Positions 22,301 through 32,674 of a stretch of DNA of 64,000 nucleotides are shown here, one piece after another. The DNA lies in contig OY744473.1 of assembly GCA_963556145.1 (NCBI GenBank), forward strand, positions 4,340,001 to 4,404,000, written 5' to 3'. Below the pieces are notes generated by a model that was not told the DNA's origin, ran no database searches, and saw nothing but the letters and a program-made list of their open reading frames with translations. The position numbers were made by a program, and so were the translations under genes. Every line of letters begins with the position of its first letter. Position 1 is the first letter of the stretch. Source of the DNA: Hygrocybe punicea (Eukaryota; Basidiomycota; Agaricomycetes; Agaricales; Hygrophoraceae).

Positions 22301-25300
22301 AGATTGGATAATCTCTGGTGGTGGTGGCAGAGAAACTGGTATCACTGTGGATAAAGGCTCTGTCCAACCTGTGTTATTCATTATTGAGCGCATAGCTGCC
22401 ATATCAAGTTGACGTTTCTTCTGCCGTTTTCCAATATCTTTGAACTCCATGTTGAACTCATCACTTATTTTTTCAGAGGCATCTTCAAATATGTAGTCAC
22501 TGTCTACTTGCTCCAAATCATCACCATGATCCAAAGTATGGTCAGAACCATCCATCCAACTAGGCAAGACAACAGAACCTTTACGAAGCTGGACATGAAA
22601 GTCATCACGAGCATCAAGACATTCATACTTGATATTAAAGTTGTTCATGAGTTCTCTTTGTCTCAAAGTAAAGTCATAGGATAAAAAAGACTCATCCCAA
22701 GATTGATCTTTGGTTTTTAAGTCATACCCAGAGCGCCAAGGTCTAAACAATGCAGGCATAGTTGAGCAATAATATTCACGATCACCTTGATCACATCGTG
22801 GTAATGTGGCTCCTACAAAATTGGGAACTTTTATGCAGTTTTCATTTACACAACGTGTACCATGTGACTTATAGAGTGGATGACAGTCAAGAAATGCAAA
22901 CAAACCAACAGGAGAAGACTTAATTGACATATTTGAAGATGAAATTTCTCCTGCATCATTATTATCTGGTTCCTCAGGTTTTGAGTTATCCATGGACACA
23001 GAAATGTCATTGCAATGATTGTCCATATCAGATATAAATGACTCATCCTGATGTGTAAAAGATGTATCATAAGTTGCACTCACATCCTTGACACTAGCAA
23101 GTTCTTCACTGCAATTTTTATTCATTTTGGGTTTAGAAAGCTTCTCCCGAGAACATCGACTTATCCAATCATACAAGCACATATCCTTCAGTTCATGGGG
23201 GCGATAGATATAATCATAAACAGGGGATAATCCAATAATACAACCTCTGTGTTTGATCAAGGCAACCTTTTCAACATGCTCCTTAATTTCATCAATTTCC
23301 CAGATCTGTCTTGCCTTGTGGATGTAGTTCTGCCAATAGAAGGTGGTAAAGTGATGATTTGTATAATGGTCAGGATTTCGCAAAAGGTACATACAGGCCA
23401 TTGGTGAACCAATTTCCATCTTAGCACTGAGATTATTCACAATCTTGGTCATGAGTTTTCGTGATTTCTCCTTTTGAGTTTCACTACCACTGATTATCTC
23501 ACTATTCTTTTGAAACATGGCACGAATAGTGTCAAATATAACATGTGTTTTCAAAGCAACTTTGGTAATGGAGTCAGACACATAAAGAATAACCCCTTTG
23601 ATTGCTGTTCCTGATTTTAGAGATATTACATCTGTGTTGGAGCGAACCAAATAAGTAAGAAGAGGAGTAACTGTGTTAATCATTGGCTCAGCCTTTTTCA
23701 TATTAAGGGCACCAGTTTCAGAGTCTACTTCAGTCTGCATAAATACAGGACGAGGAAACCTTGCTTTACATTTCCCCCACTTGTTATCCAAGCATCCAAC
23801 ATATTGGCGTGTTTTATTTTGAGAGCCATCTTTATTTATGTTGCTAGAACAGCGATGTATGTTGGATTTTGCCAAAAGATCATCTACCACTGTCTCATAC
23901 TTAATCTGCCAGAGGTTCCAATCATGACATAGCTGATAATTCCCACACATTTTATCACAAGAATTAGGGGGTGCTTCAGGCAAAGTTTGTGTTGGATCTA
24001 TATAATTTGGAGACTGAGAAGCTTCATCAATATTTTGGAGTACTTGATCCTTTGTTCCAGTGAGAAATTCACCTACATGTGTACTTTCTAAATATTTGAC
24101 CATATTTTGCTGGAAATCTGAGGAAGGATCCAACATTCGCTTGCGAATCTCTTGTGGTGTAAGACATCCACGAATCCAAAGTAGTATGTGAAGATGCAAA
24201 GTGAGTCGACCTTGCTGCTCAACAGTGCCATAATAAGCAGATGTCTCTCCATATATTCCTGGATGATCTATATTTACACCCAAAACATGCTTAATAAACA
24301 GACTAACCATGAAATGGAAGAAACGTGCACCAGCAACTGGATTCCTAGCAATCAGATGCATTCTTTCATCACTTGATCTAATTTTAAGATCAAACTTCTC
24401 CTTTGTATCTGCAAAGTACAAACAAATTGGGTGTTTGTTATCAGATGGGGATAATGTAATATACCAAGAAGGAGCACCACAGTATGAAATCAAAGACCAA
24501 ATTTCATTTCTCATATACTTCTTGCTTGTAGTGGATCCACTTACTTTAGCTCCTACATGATCAAGATCACGAACTAATTGGTAGCAATCTTTTTCTTCTT
24601 GGCTAACAGGTTTAACCACTTCACCTTCAGAGAGTCTTTTAGCCAATGAAGACAACACATTTTGATCAACACTCAACAGACGATTGGTTATATCATGGAA
24701 TTTGGCCTTTTCTGCAAGGAGAAAACCACCAGTTGTGCTTGCTTTCACTTGAGCATGGCTGAAAGCAACAAATGGAAAGTATATATCTGTCTGAAAGCGT
24801 TTATCATGATACATCAGGAGATGACGCTTGTGTTCAGCATCAGACAATGATGTAGATCCAATACCACCCATTCCATATGGAAATAGCCATGGGAACATCT
24901 GTGGATAAAGCTCAGGATTCTTGTAAATAGATTCCAATGTATCTGAATGACCAATTGCCAACATCTTACCTCCACTATTGAGATGTTGAAGTGCAATCCC
25001 TTTCAGTGAGTTAATGGTCTTAGTACCCATGTCCTCACCTGCCAGCCCATGAACAACAAAAGGACAGTCTCCATGTTCTGTACCATCCTCAAGTTCATTA
25101 TCAAATACACTTGTCCCCTCTGAAACTTTGTTTGTCTCTTTTTGACGATATTCAACAGAAACAGGTGGGCTATCCTCAGGATATCCAGCAAGATTATCAT
25201 AAGATATATCTAAATCATGGTAATTAGAGTGGTTAAGCTTCAACCATTCAAGTGCTCTTGCTACATAGTTCCTTCGCACCAGTAAGGGTGTTCGTTCAAA

Positions 25301-26944
25301 GTCTTTTTCTGTTGGCTTACAAGGCCCAGTGAATAAAATGGCTAAAACATCATCAAGTTCATCAACTGGTGGTGGTAGCACTTGATATACCTTTGGAATA
25401 GGTGACTGAAATGCAACAACATGAGATATCATCTTCCTCATACCTGAAGCCACTCGCACAAAGCAACAGTTGTGACGTATACGGGCAACAAGGAGTTTTT
25501 CAACAAAGCGAAGATCTGCAAGTTCTTTTGGAACATTTCCAATCCAAAGACCATTTGCTAAGGCAAGTTCAGGGACATTTCCTTTCCTAATACAGCTTCG
25601 ACACTTATTACAGATTTTGTCACATTGATAGTCTAAAACAGGTCCTTTGTATTCTTGAATTTTATTAGTTGCCTTTTTCCGTTCAACTCTTGTAACTCCA
25701 GGAGCTTCTAAAATACTAAGTATGCCTTTTACACTTTTCAATCGACTTAGATCATGTAATGGTACCAGTTCTCCACAAACAGCACATCCTGACTCTTCAA
25801 ATCTATTAGGCATACATTCACTACAAAAATCTGACAAAACAGTATGTGAAAGTTGTTGGGATAGAGGAGCAGGAGGAAATGGGCAATGATCAATACTATT
25901 TAATTGAACAAGATCTTGATGTTTAGATGATGTTTCTGCCTTAGATTTCATCTTTCGCAAGCGGTCTCTGGATTTTCGACATATTGTAACAGAGAAAACA
26001 CTAACAAATGATTTGCAATTTACACAGTCATGATTTTTAAAATGTGAAGCCAGTTTTTCCTTAGGAACATGAGAGCCAATAGATATATTATGCATGTGAG
26101 CAATTTTTTGCACCATCCTAACAGAAATATGTGGAATAAGTTCTGTCAATGGAATATTGGTGTGTACAAATAACTGTTCAATTGGAAAAGCTTCTAGACC
26201 AGCATTGTCAACATGATCAACAAAGTGGAAAACAGAATCACAATTGAGATTGTCACAACTGTTCTGTGAACAAGGCAGCACAGCAGATGAGGGAAATACA
26301 TATGATCTACTACCTCCAGATGGTCTTGTTGTATATTCACCAATAGACTGCACACTAACATTGGAAATTTTACAACAGTCAGGAATGATGTAATTGAAAT
26401 GCTGCATGTATATGTGACTCCACTGGAAATCAGCTGTTAACTGTTTACCAAAGGAAAGTAAATCAACTGTTATTAACTGTTTACCAAAGGACAGTAAATC
26501 ATATACAATGAATAGCCAGGATAGATTAACACTCATGGGGAGTTGAAGACCATTTGTGTTACATATTATTAAGGCAGAAGGAAGGAGAGCTTGTCTGGGC
26601 TTGCATAATACTGAGATTTTTACAGGAAGATGTGAAAGTGCTAACAATACTTGAAAGTCATGGCGTAACATCAAATGTTGCTGCATACTGAGAGATAGAG
26701 AATGGCATATAGTAGCAACATTATGCTTAGGCATGATACAGCATTTAAGTAACCAATCATAAAGCCAAATGAAGTAGTAATGCCATATGTGTAGTATTGA
26801 AATTTTATAGACATTGCACATCTGCAACAGACACCCATCTTGGGCAAAAGACAGACACCCATCTCGGGCAAAAGACAGACACCCATATTGGTGGCATTGA
26901 CTTACACAACACACAGACAGCAGTGGAGGTGTAAATGAGCTCAC
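19397..26944 (-). CDS. Helitron Rep-helicase with C-terminal cysteine-protease-like domain
   Basis: A single uninterrupted frame of 2515 codons. The true start may be one of several internal Met codons, since the first ~90 residues are low-quality hydrophobic sequence. Cys-rich zinc-finger-like segments occur at about residues 380-450 (FCSECM, CAVCGEL, CDKICNKCRSC). A DUF6570-like part follows (NGLWIGNVP, about 455-590). The Helitron_like_N Rep region (about 700-950) carries the HUH motif HLHILLW at about 915. A PIF1/RecD-type helicase spans about 1600-2060, with Walker A GGMGGTGKT (about 1648), Walker B FFDEVS (about 1728), GDFAQLPP and QGKT. The last ~270 residues hold a Cys box (NSCAYDS, about 2265) and a His box (GSEHFTSR, about 2465), resembling ubiquitin-specific or related cysteine peptidases. 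The Rep domain nicks and joins single-stranded DNA in rolling-circle transposition and the helicase unwinds it. The region is much more AT-rich than its surroundings. With no stop or frameshift, it looks recently active. Confidence 0.9.
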   Translation of the reverse strand: MSSFTPPLLSVCCVSQCHQYGCLSFARDGCLSFAQDGCLLQMCNVYKISILHIWHYYFIWLYDWLLKCCIMPKHNVATICHSLSLSMQQHLMLRHDFQVLLALSHLPVKISVLCKPRQALLPSALIICNTNGLQLPMSVNLSWLFIVYDLLSFGKQLITVDLLSFGKQLTADFQWSHIYMQHFNYIIPDCCKISNVSVQSIGEYTTRPSGGSRSYVFPSSAVLPCSQNSCDNLNCDSVFHFVDHVDNAGLEAFPIEQLFVHTNIPLTELIPHISVRMVQKIAHMHNISIGSHVPKEKLASHFKNHDCVNCKSFVSVFSVTICRKSRDRLRKMKSKAETSSKHQDLVQLNSIDHCPFPPAPLSQQLSHTVLSDFCSECMPNRFEESGCAVCGELVPLHDLSRLKSVKGILSILEAPGVTRVERKKATNKIQEYKGPVLDYQCDKICNKCRSCIRKGNVPELALANGLWIGNVPKELADLRFVEKLLVARIRHNCCFVRVASGMRKMISHVVAFQSPIPKVYQVLPPPVDELDDVLAILFTGPCKPTEKDFERTPLLVRRNYVARALEWLKLNHSNYHDLDISYDNLAGYPEDSPPVSVEYRQKETNKVSEGTSVFDNELEDGTEHGDCPFVVHGLAGEDMGTKTINSLKGIALQHLNSGGKMLAIGHSDTLESIYKNPELYPQMFPWLFPYGMGGIGSTSLSDAEHKRHLLMYHDKRFQTDIYFPFVAFSHAQVKASTTGGFLLAEKAKFHDITNRLLSVDQNVLSSLAKRLSEGEVVKPVSQEEKDCYQLVRDLDHVGAKVSGSTTSKKYMRNEIWSLISYCGAPSWYITLSPSDNKHPICLYFADTKEKFDLKIRSSDERMHLIARNPVAGARFFHFMVSLFIKHVLGVNIDHPGIYGETSAYYGTVEQQGRLTLHLHILLWIRGCLTPQEIRKRMLDPSSDFQQNMVKYLESTHVGEFLTGTKDQVLQNIDEASQSPNYIDPTQTLPEAPPNSCDKMCGNYQLCHDWNLWQIKYETVVDDLLAKSNIHRCSSNINKDGSQNKTRQYVGCLDNKWGKCKARFPRPVFMQTEVDSETGALNMKKAEPMINTVTPLLTYLVRSNTDVISLKSGTAIKGVILYVSDSITKVALKTHVIFDTIRAMFQKNSEIISGSETQKEKSRKLMTKIVNNLSAKMEIGSPMACMYLLRNPDHYTNHHFTTFYWQNYIHKARQIWEIDEIKEHVEKVALIKHRGCIIGLSPVYDYIYRPHELKDMCLYDWISRCSREKLSKPKMNKNCSEELASVKDVSATYDTSFTHQDESFISDMDNHCNDISVSMDNSKPEEPDNNDAGEISSSNMSIKSSPVGLFAFLDCHPLYKSHGTRCVNENCIKVPNFVGATLPRCDQGDREYYCSTMPALFRPWRSGYDLKTKDQSWDESFLSYDFTLRQRELMNNFNIKYECLDARDDFHVQLRKGSVVLPSWMDGSDHTLDHGDDLEQVDSDYIFEDASEKISDEFNMEFKDIGKRQKKRQLDMAAMRSIMNNTGWTEPLSTVIPVSLPPPPEIIQSGSQWKAVVQKSRQDILEHCVENLPSHINGDSLTQPLSYNQVKVVDKSYLEKISHSKKSLLALDNIVKDFSLNEEQQRAFYIVAHHASNTNSEQLKMYIGGMGGTGKTQVLKALVKFFKSRKEAHCFAIVAPTGTAAALLAGSTYHYMFGLNENIDEHISNKQLAQLRSRLLGVNYIFFDEVSMLSCRDMYRISVRMAKIFNETELPWGGLNMIFAGDFAQLPPAIGHENASLYSRTVGSFSTNHQDQEAAIGKSLWHQVTTVVILRENMRQILQTKEDAQLRQALTNMRYKACTAEDIVFLRSRISSNLPGRTSVKHDNFRQVSIITALNIHKDEINCLGSLRFSKETGQPLVEFYSDDSVVSKDRKKGNSQAKTHKYHTLSDSLNEVLWNQPHSSNSKCIPGKLSLCVGMPVMIRNNGATELCITRGQEGIVHSWQTAKGMQGQRVLDTLFVMLYNPPQVVKLNGLPENVVPLTRTSVTVDCALPDDSSITLSRSQVEVLPNFSMTDYSSQGKTRPNNPVDLNNSRTHQSYYTALSRSASALGTVILQGFDARKITGGASGALRQEFRELEILDEIVKLRYRGKLSSSVTGDRRNSLIETFRLWKGKHYVPENVHKAIRWNKSDPYIPGEEDKIPWKILDKKQKVQKDVLLKSNYVPAQGSSPALFYQNSTNKRKISGSCVAPQRKKLKRNHNINDTLLTSMNIPIGTLWSNNSCAYDSVITILYNIWQDDKITWSNSFRNLNPQFLGMLVDGFSRYSEGECSLEEVHDHIRHYLDQHSHHNFAWGVNTSVNILLDTLLQTEIPILSSHISCPQRHPVSRQQEAVKNCHIDIGRIDFVSIQNELDLFVISLASKCTVCNDFLLRKFTFMNAPQLLAFATSASTTTLDHNLVVTVEGNTEPKPYQLRGVIYYGSEHFTSRIISLTGQVWFHDGIITGRVTEYEGMLEDVVLTVCKSKKPCILIYIPI

Positions 26945-28254
26945 TGAATATGAATATGAATTTTTCCTATGGATTAGAGGTCAGACAATATAAACAGGAG
27001 AGTTGGCACAAGCAACACACATTCCAACAGCAATTTGTGACTCGGATATAGGATAATTAGACAAGCACTTAACCATAGATGAAGAAATGGGTGGCTGTAA
27101 CAGCATAGGTGAAATGAACAATGAATAAATCAAATGAATGCTCACGAGCAGTGGGGATGAGTCGACGAGGTCCACTGCCTCCAAGGGCAAATGAATTGCC
27201 ATCTGTAACGCAGGCGTGTAGAGGAACGAAGAAATTATGAAAAAAATACTCACGGACTGATGGGGCAGTGGTAGTATCATAGTATCCAGAGGCAATAAGT
27301 TGACTTGTCTGCCGAAACTGAGGAATAATGAGAGAAACGAGAGCATCAAAAACTTCATTATAATTCACCTGGAAACATTCCCAACCCCGAAGAATGGGAA
27401 CTCAACACTCGGCATAGATGCCAGTGTCAAATGCGAGAGGAGGCAGGTGAAAATTCCAAGCAAGTAGGGTAGGTTTAGCTGCATTTTCGCGAGCGTTCAA
27501 CGAAAAAAAGACCTAATAAGTACAAACATCATTTGCTCTTTTTTTCCAGCCACGTCACTGTATTACCACGGCTAGGCCATACCCATCTCCACCCACGAAA
27601 GCACCAGATACCCTCGCAAACCACGAGAACTGGGGGAATCAGACCATGAGATAACAATACGAACCAATTGCCAGGAACCCTATGGCAGGGTGACACCACA
27701 TCGGCAAGCGCCAATACCACTACCTCACAAACATGCACTCGCGTCAATTGATGCAGAGGCTGTGTATGCGAGGTTGTGGGTGTATTGCTGTTGCCATGGC
27801 CCGACTTGAGCTCTGTTCACTGTCAAGAAGGTGGAGTGCCTCAATTGTCGTGGTCTCTCAGTGTGTGTGAGTGTTCCAGTCACCATTGCAATGGTTACAT
27901 TGTGCTGCAGATTCTTACCTCACAATGGCGCTGCGCACGTCAATTGACGTGGCCAGCTCGCTTGCGAGGTGGGAATGGGGCGCTGGCCCAGGTGTGGAGC
28001 ACCTCGCGTTGACATCCTGACACATCATACATGTCGTAAACACTGGGTCCATTGTGTGTGGTGGCAGCAGTCAGTGCATCCACCTCCGCTGCGCGATCCG
28101 TCTTGTCAACTCCACGATTGTCGTTGGGGGTTCATTGCATGTCGTCTTGGTCATGTTCGTCGTCGTGATCACGTTCGTGGTTGTAGTGATCATGGTCATG
28201 CTGGTCATGCTGGGTATTAATGAGGGCGGGGGATTGGCAGCTTGTCCAGCAATT
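26945..28254. other. Probable Helitron 5' flank and unassigned sequence
   Basis: On the minus strand 27368-26981 has open frames of about 100-125 codons, low in recognisable features. They may be Helitron leader sequence or an upstream exon. I could not place the Helitron 5' TC end. 27400-28254 shows no supportable gene. The last part (from about 28080) grades into sequence related to the satellite that follows. Confidence 0.35.
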
Positions 28255-29437
28255 AAGACAAAACCTATAGCTAGATAGACATAAATAAATACAGGAACAG
28301 AGGGGGTGGGCACACCCGGCTGCGAGTCATGTTGACCTCGCATTTGACGGGGCGTGGGTCATTTGAGTCGCCGCGTGGGTCATGGCGCCGATGTTCGCGA
28401 TTGCGGTTGGTGGTGTTATTGTTGTTGCCGGGATTGCGGAGATGGAAGGGGTCAAGACAAAACCTATAGCTAGATAGAAATAAATAAATACAACAACAGA
28501 GGGGGTGGGCACACCGGGCTGCGAGTCTCGCGTTTGACGGGGCATGGGTCGTTTGAGTTGCCGCGTGGGTCACGGCGCCGATGTTCGCGATTGTGGTTGG
28601 TGGTGTCATAGTTGTCGCCGGGATTGCGGAGATGGAAGGGGTCAAGACAAAACCTATAGCTAGATAGAAATAATAAATACAACAACAGAGGGGGTGGGCA
28701 CACCGGGCTGCGAGTCATGTTGACCTCGCGTTTGACGTGGCGTGGGTCGTTTGAGTTGCTGCGTGGGTCATGGCGCCGATGTTCACGATTGCGGTTGGTG
28801 GTGTCATAGTTGTCACCGGGATTGCAGAGATGGAAGGGGTCAAGACAAAACCTATAGCGAGATAGAAATAAATAAATACAACAACAGAGGGGGTGGGCAC
28901 ACCGGGCTGCGAGTCATGTTGACCTCGCGTTTGACGTGGCGTGGGTCGTTTGAGTTGCTGCGTGGGTCATGGCGCCGATGTTCACGATTGCGGTTGGTGG
29001 TGTCATAGTTGTCACCGGGATTGCAGAGATGGAAGGGGTCAAGACAAAACCTATAGCGAGATAGAAATAAATAAATACAACAACAGAGGGGGTGGGCACA
29101 CCGGGCTGCGAGTCATGTTGACCTCGCGTTTGATGGGGCGTGGGTCGTTTGAGTTGCTGTGTGGGTCATGGCGCCGATGTTCGCGATTGTGGTTGGTGGT
29201 GTCATAGTTGTCGCCGGGATTGTGGAGATGGAAGGGGTTAAGACAAAACCTATAGCTAGATAGAAATAAATAAATACAGGAACAGAGGGGGTGGGCACAC
29301 CGGGCTGCGAGTCATGTTGACCTCGCGTTTGACGGGGCGTCGTTTGAGTCGCCGCGTGGGTCATGGCGCCGATGTTCGCGATTGCGGTTGGTGGTGTCAT
29401 AGTTGTGGCCAGGATTGTGGAGATGGAAGGGGTCCTG
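28255..29437. repeat. Tandem satellite, six copies of a ~199-bp unit
   Basis: The block beginning AAGACAAAACCTATAG recurs at 28255, 28454, 28644, 28842, 29041 and 29240, with spacings of 199, 190, 198, 199 and 199. Units contain GAGGGGGTGGGCACACC and ATGGCGCCGATGTTC. Units 4 and 5 are almost identical to each other, which suggests recent unequal exchange. Frames are open across units but shift with the 190-bp unit, so coding use is unlikely. Confidence 0.9.
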
Positions 29438-29554
29438 GAGAAGGTGCTAAAGGGGGGTGGTGGCCGTTAACGCGTTCATCTGGCCACGATTCTGGTGATT
29501 TAGTAGTTAATTAGAAGAACAAACTTGAAGAATAAAAATAAAACATACAAGTTC

Positions 29555-31873
29555 ATGAGCAGCTGGGACTGGGACTTGGTTGAATATCATCGCAGGCAAC
29601 AATCGAGCTCTACGTGCGGAAATAGAGATATCGAAGCTGGTCGACAGAGACAAAAGCTGGTGCGCTGGGGCAAATCAGGTTTGAACGCAAACACAGCCAA
29701 ACCGGCGTTTGCCGCAACGTTAGAGTGGAATTTTGATTTGGGTGGCTCAGGTCCTATAAGACCGAGCCTAAATAAATTTAGGACTCGGAACTCTATGGCA
29801 GGACCAACCAAGCGGAAACTCTCATATATATTAGACCTACTAGGCCACTGGGCAGGGAAGAAAAGGCTCAAGGAGTCAGTAAAACCAAGTTCGAACAAAG
29901 AAAATGTAAGTGCATTATATTATATCTGTGGAATACTAAAAATACTCTGGAGCAGAGCTATCCATATAGCCATGACGATATCAGTTCTGTCACGCTGGTC
30001 TCAGATATCCCCAACTCCAAGACATGCCATGACACTGGACTAAGCGAAGAAGAGCCTGTGGACAATGAAGCCGATCAACCAGGTGGTACTGATCATGAAG
30101 GCATCGGCAACGCACCAGATGATGAAAAGGACCGGGAATGGTTATCTTCAGATGTGCCTCCCCAGGCATATAACCTCAACCTTACTGCAGCGGGGACTGT
30201 CCCGCGCACAGGTCGTAGTGCGGCTCAGGCCACGAGACGTCGTGACGGCACTGGGAAAAGATGCCGCCACCGGTCTAACGGGATCTTGGGTGACTACACT
30301 CTCAGTAAGGTCCTCGGTGCTGGCAGCATGGGAAAGGTCAAACTGGCCGTTCACAACGTCACAGGGGAGAAGGCGAGTACCCATCCCCTCAATCACACGA
30401 GCTTTCAACTTGACTTTTGAAACAAATCCAGTTCGCTGTCAAAATCCTTCGCCGCGTAAACCCTGCAACACTAGTACTGTCAGCGGCCCACGCAGAGAGT
30501 AGCGGCAGTTATCAGAAAGCACTCGCCAGGCAAGCCACAAAAGACGCATACAAGGAAATTCGCACTCTGCGCGGCGCTGCTGTCTCTCTTCTCCTCCATC
30601 ACCCTTACATCTGCGGAATGCGCGAAATGATCATCCATCAACACCACTACTACATGGTCTTCGAATACGTCAATGGCGAGCAGATGCTCGATTTCATCAT
30701 CACTCACGGACGCTTGAGAGAACGGGTCGCAAGGAAATTCGCGAGGCAGATTGGAAGTGCATTAGAGTATTGTCATCGGAATAATGTCGTTCATCGGGGT
30801 CAGTCCTTCTTGTTTCTTCTTGTTCGTCTTGGTGGTACAGATATGCGTATACCCAACATGTCTGATCATATCGCGACATTTTCACTCACCTCCACCCAGA
30901 TCTCAAGATCGAAAACATCCTCATCTCCCCGACGGGCAATATCAAGATAATCGACTTTGGGCTCTCCAATCTATATGATCCGATCGCACACCTCTCGACA
31001 TTTTGCGGCTCATTATACTTTGCTGCTCCAGAACTGCTAAATGCCAAGGTTTATACAGGTCCCGAGGTCGACGTTTGGAGTTTCGGAGTCATATTGTACG
31101 TCCTTGTATGCGGCAAAGTTCCATTTGACGATCAGAGCATGCCCGCTCTGCACGCAAAAATCAAGCGGGGCCTAGTTGAATATCCAGTTTGGCTTAGTGC
31201 AGGTATGCGTCTACTCTTTCACAGATATTGATATTTCATAAGATAACCGATCCCCAAAGAATGTAAACACCTCTTATCGCGCATGCTGGTCACAAATTCT
31301 GACCTTCGCGCCTCGTTATCGGAGGTCCTCAGCCATCCGTGGATGGTCCGTGGATTCAGCGGGCCCCCTGACGCTCATCTACTCCACCGCGAACCACTGC
31401 GCGCAGACGAACTCGATCGACAGGTGATCCGCGGCATGAAGGGCTTTGAATTTGGTTCAGAGGAAGACATTGAGAAAAAGCTCATTCAGGTGATCGAATC
31501 TGACTCATACATCCGTGCAGTGCAGGCTTTGGAACACAGAACATTCGGGCGGAACGGACACGCAGCACATGGTGGAAATACCACCCTGAAACAAAGAGAT
31601 GCGATCAAACGGAAATTGGAGAGATTCTTGAGTTTCGAGTTTTATCGCAGGAAACTGTTTTCTACGGCGTCTTCGTCGCTGGGACCACCCCTTTCCAATT
31701 CCCCACCGACCTCGCAGTCCCACCTGTCTCACACGACGCCGACGGACCAGACTTTGGATCCGACGCGCGGGTTCCACCCTTTGATCTCCATGTATTACCT
31801 TGCTCGCGAAAAACTCGAACGCGAACGCGTATACGGACGGGGCCATTTCGCCATTTCACAACTTTCCCTGTAA
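29555..31873 (+). CDS. Kin1/MARK-like Ser/Thr protein kinase, short form
   Basis: Five exons (29555-29905, 29956-30372, 30432-30798, 30900-31202, 31260-31873) give a closed frame of 683 residues; a later ATG at 29795 is an alternative start. All kinase motifs are present. They are the P-loop GAGSMGKV, catalytic Lys in FAVKIL, HRDLKIEN (the Asp codon is split by intron 3), DFG in [12 protein letters not shown] in YFAAPELL, and DVWSFG. After the kinase domain come [20 protein letters not shown] and a short tail. This linker is typical of basidiomycete Kin1 kinases, which control polarity and wall growth and are usually over 1000 residues with a C-terminal KA1 domain. No KA1 is seen here. CTGTAA at 31868-31873 also offers a donor (GTAAGA), so an unrecognised further exon is possible. 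The intron after exon 2 is GC-AG. Confidence 0.8.
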
Positions 31874-32674
31874 GACCGCAAAACTATCCACGGATAGCGC
31901 CATCTGTCCCACAGCATATTTGCCCGCCAAACCGCCGCCCTACCCGCCCACCACCACCAACGTCACCGCCACCGCCAAAAAGGACCGTATCCCGGGACCG
32001 CCGAGGTTGCCCTGCACCCGAGGCGTCGCATTACTCGGGCATGTCCTGAGTCCTGAGTGTGTTGGAACCAATATACCTCCAACATGCGCTAGCTTCTTCC
32101 TAGACACATTGCGGGACGTATCTGTCCTCCGTCTAGGAGAGGAATTCATAACTATCGCAATACTTGACGTGTTCCTCCAAGCTGTACAGAGCCTCGTCGA
32201 ACTCACGAGTACCACTTCAACGACCAGCACTACGTCGTCTACGTCATCGACGTCAATGAGCAGTACGGTGACTACCCCTCCCAGCATGTCTAGTCCACTA
32301 GGACCCCAATTTCCATCAGGATTCTGCATCACGTTTATCAACGAGCCTATAGCATCCACCTGCATATTTGGTCCGCCCTCGTCGGATGTGTCCCTCCGGA
32401 CAGACGATCTGCCCATCAGTGTTTTAATGATGATGTGACCGGACAATGACTGGTTCATATTGACTGCTGAAAATTATTGCATGTAATTTCTAGCGAACGA
32501 ACTCTATTGAAATCTGGGCCATTTTACAAGCAATGACTTCGTTTTACAGAAGCCTTACGCAATTGCCCCAGGTGAAACAATTCTTCAGCGGAAATATTAC
32601 ATGTAGTGTCGAAGATTGAAAATGATAACACCTCACGCCCATCATATGTGCCTGGCTCTCAACAAGGATCAACG
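31874..32674. other. No supported gene; possible lost kinase 3' region
   Basis: A plus-strand frame runs on to 32438 with a Thr/Ser-rich stretch (about 32210-32290), but it shows no KA1 domain or other known motif. The remaining sequence is featureless. Confidence 0.35.

Noticed and set aside
28071..29400. Many short frames in the 28-29 kb region that look like a protein family
   Set aside because: They are translations of the ~199-bp satellite; frames break with the 190-bp unit and similar frames appear on both strands.
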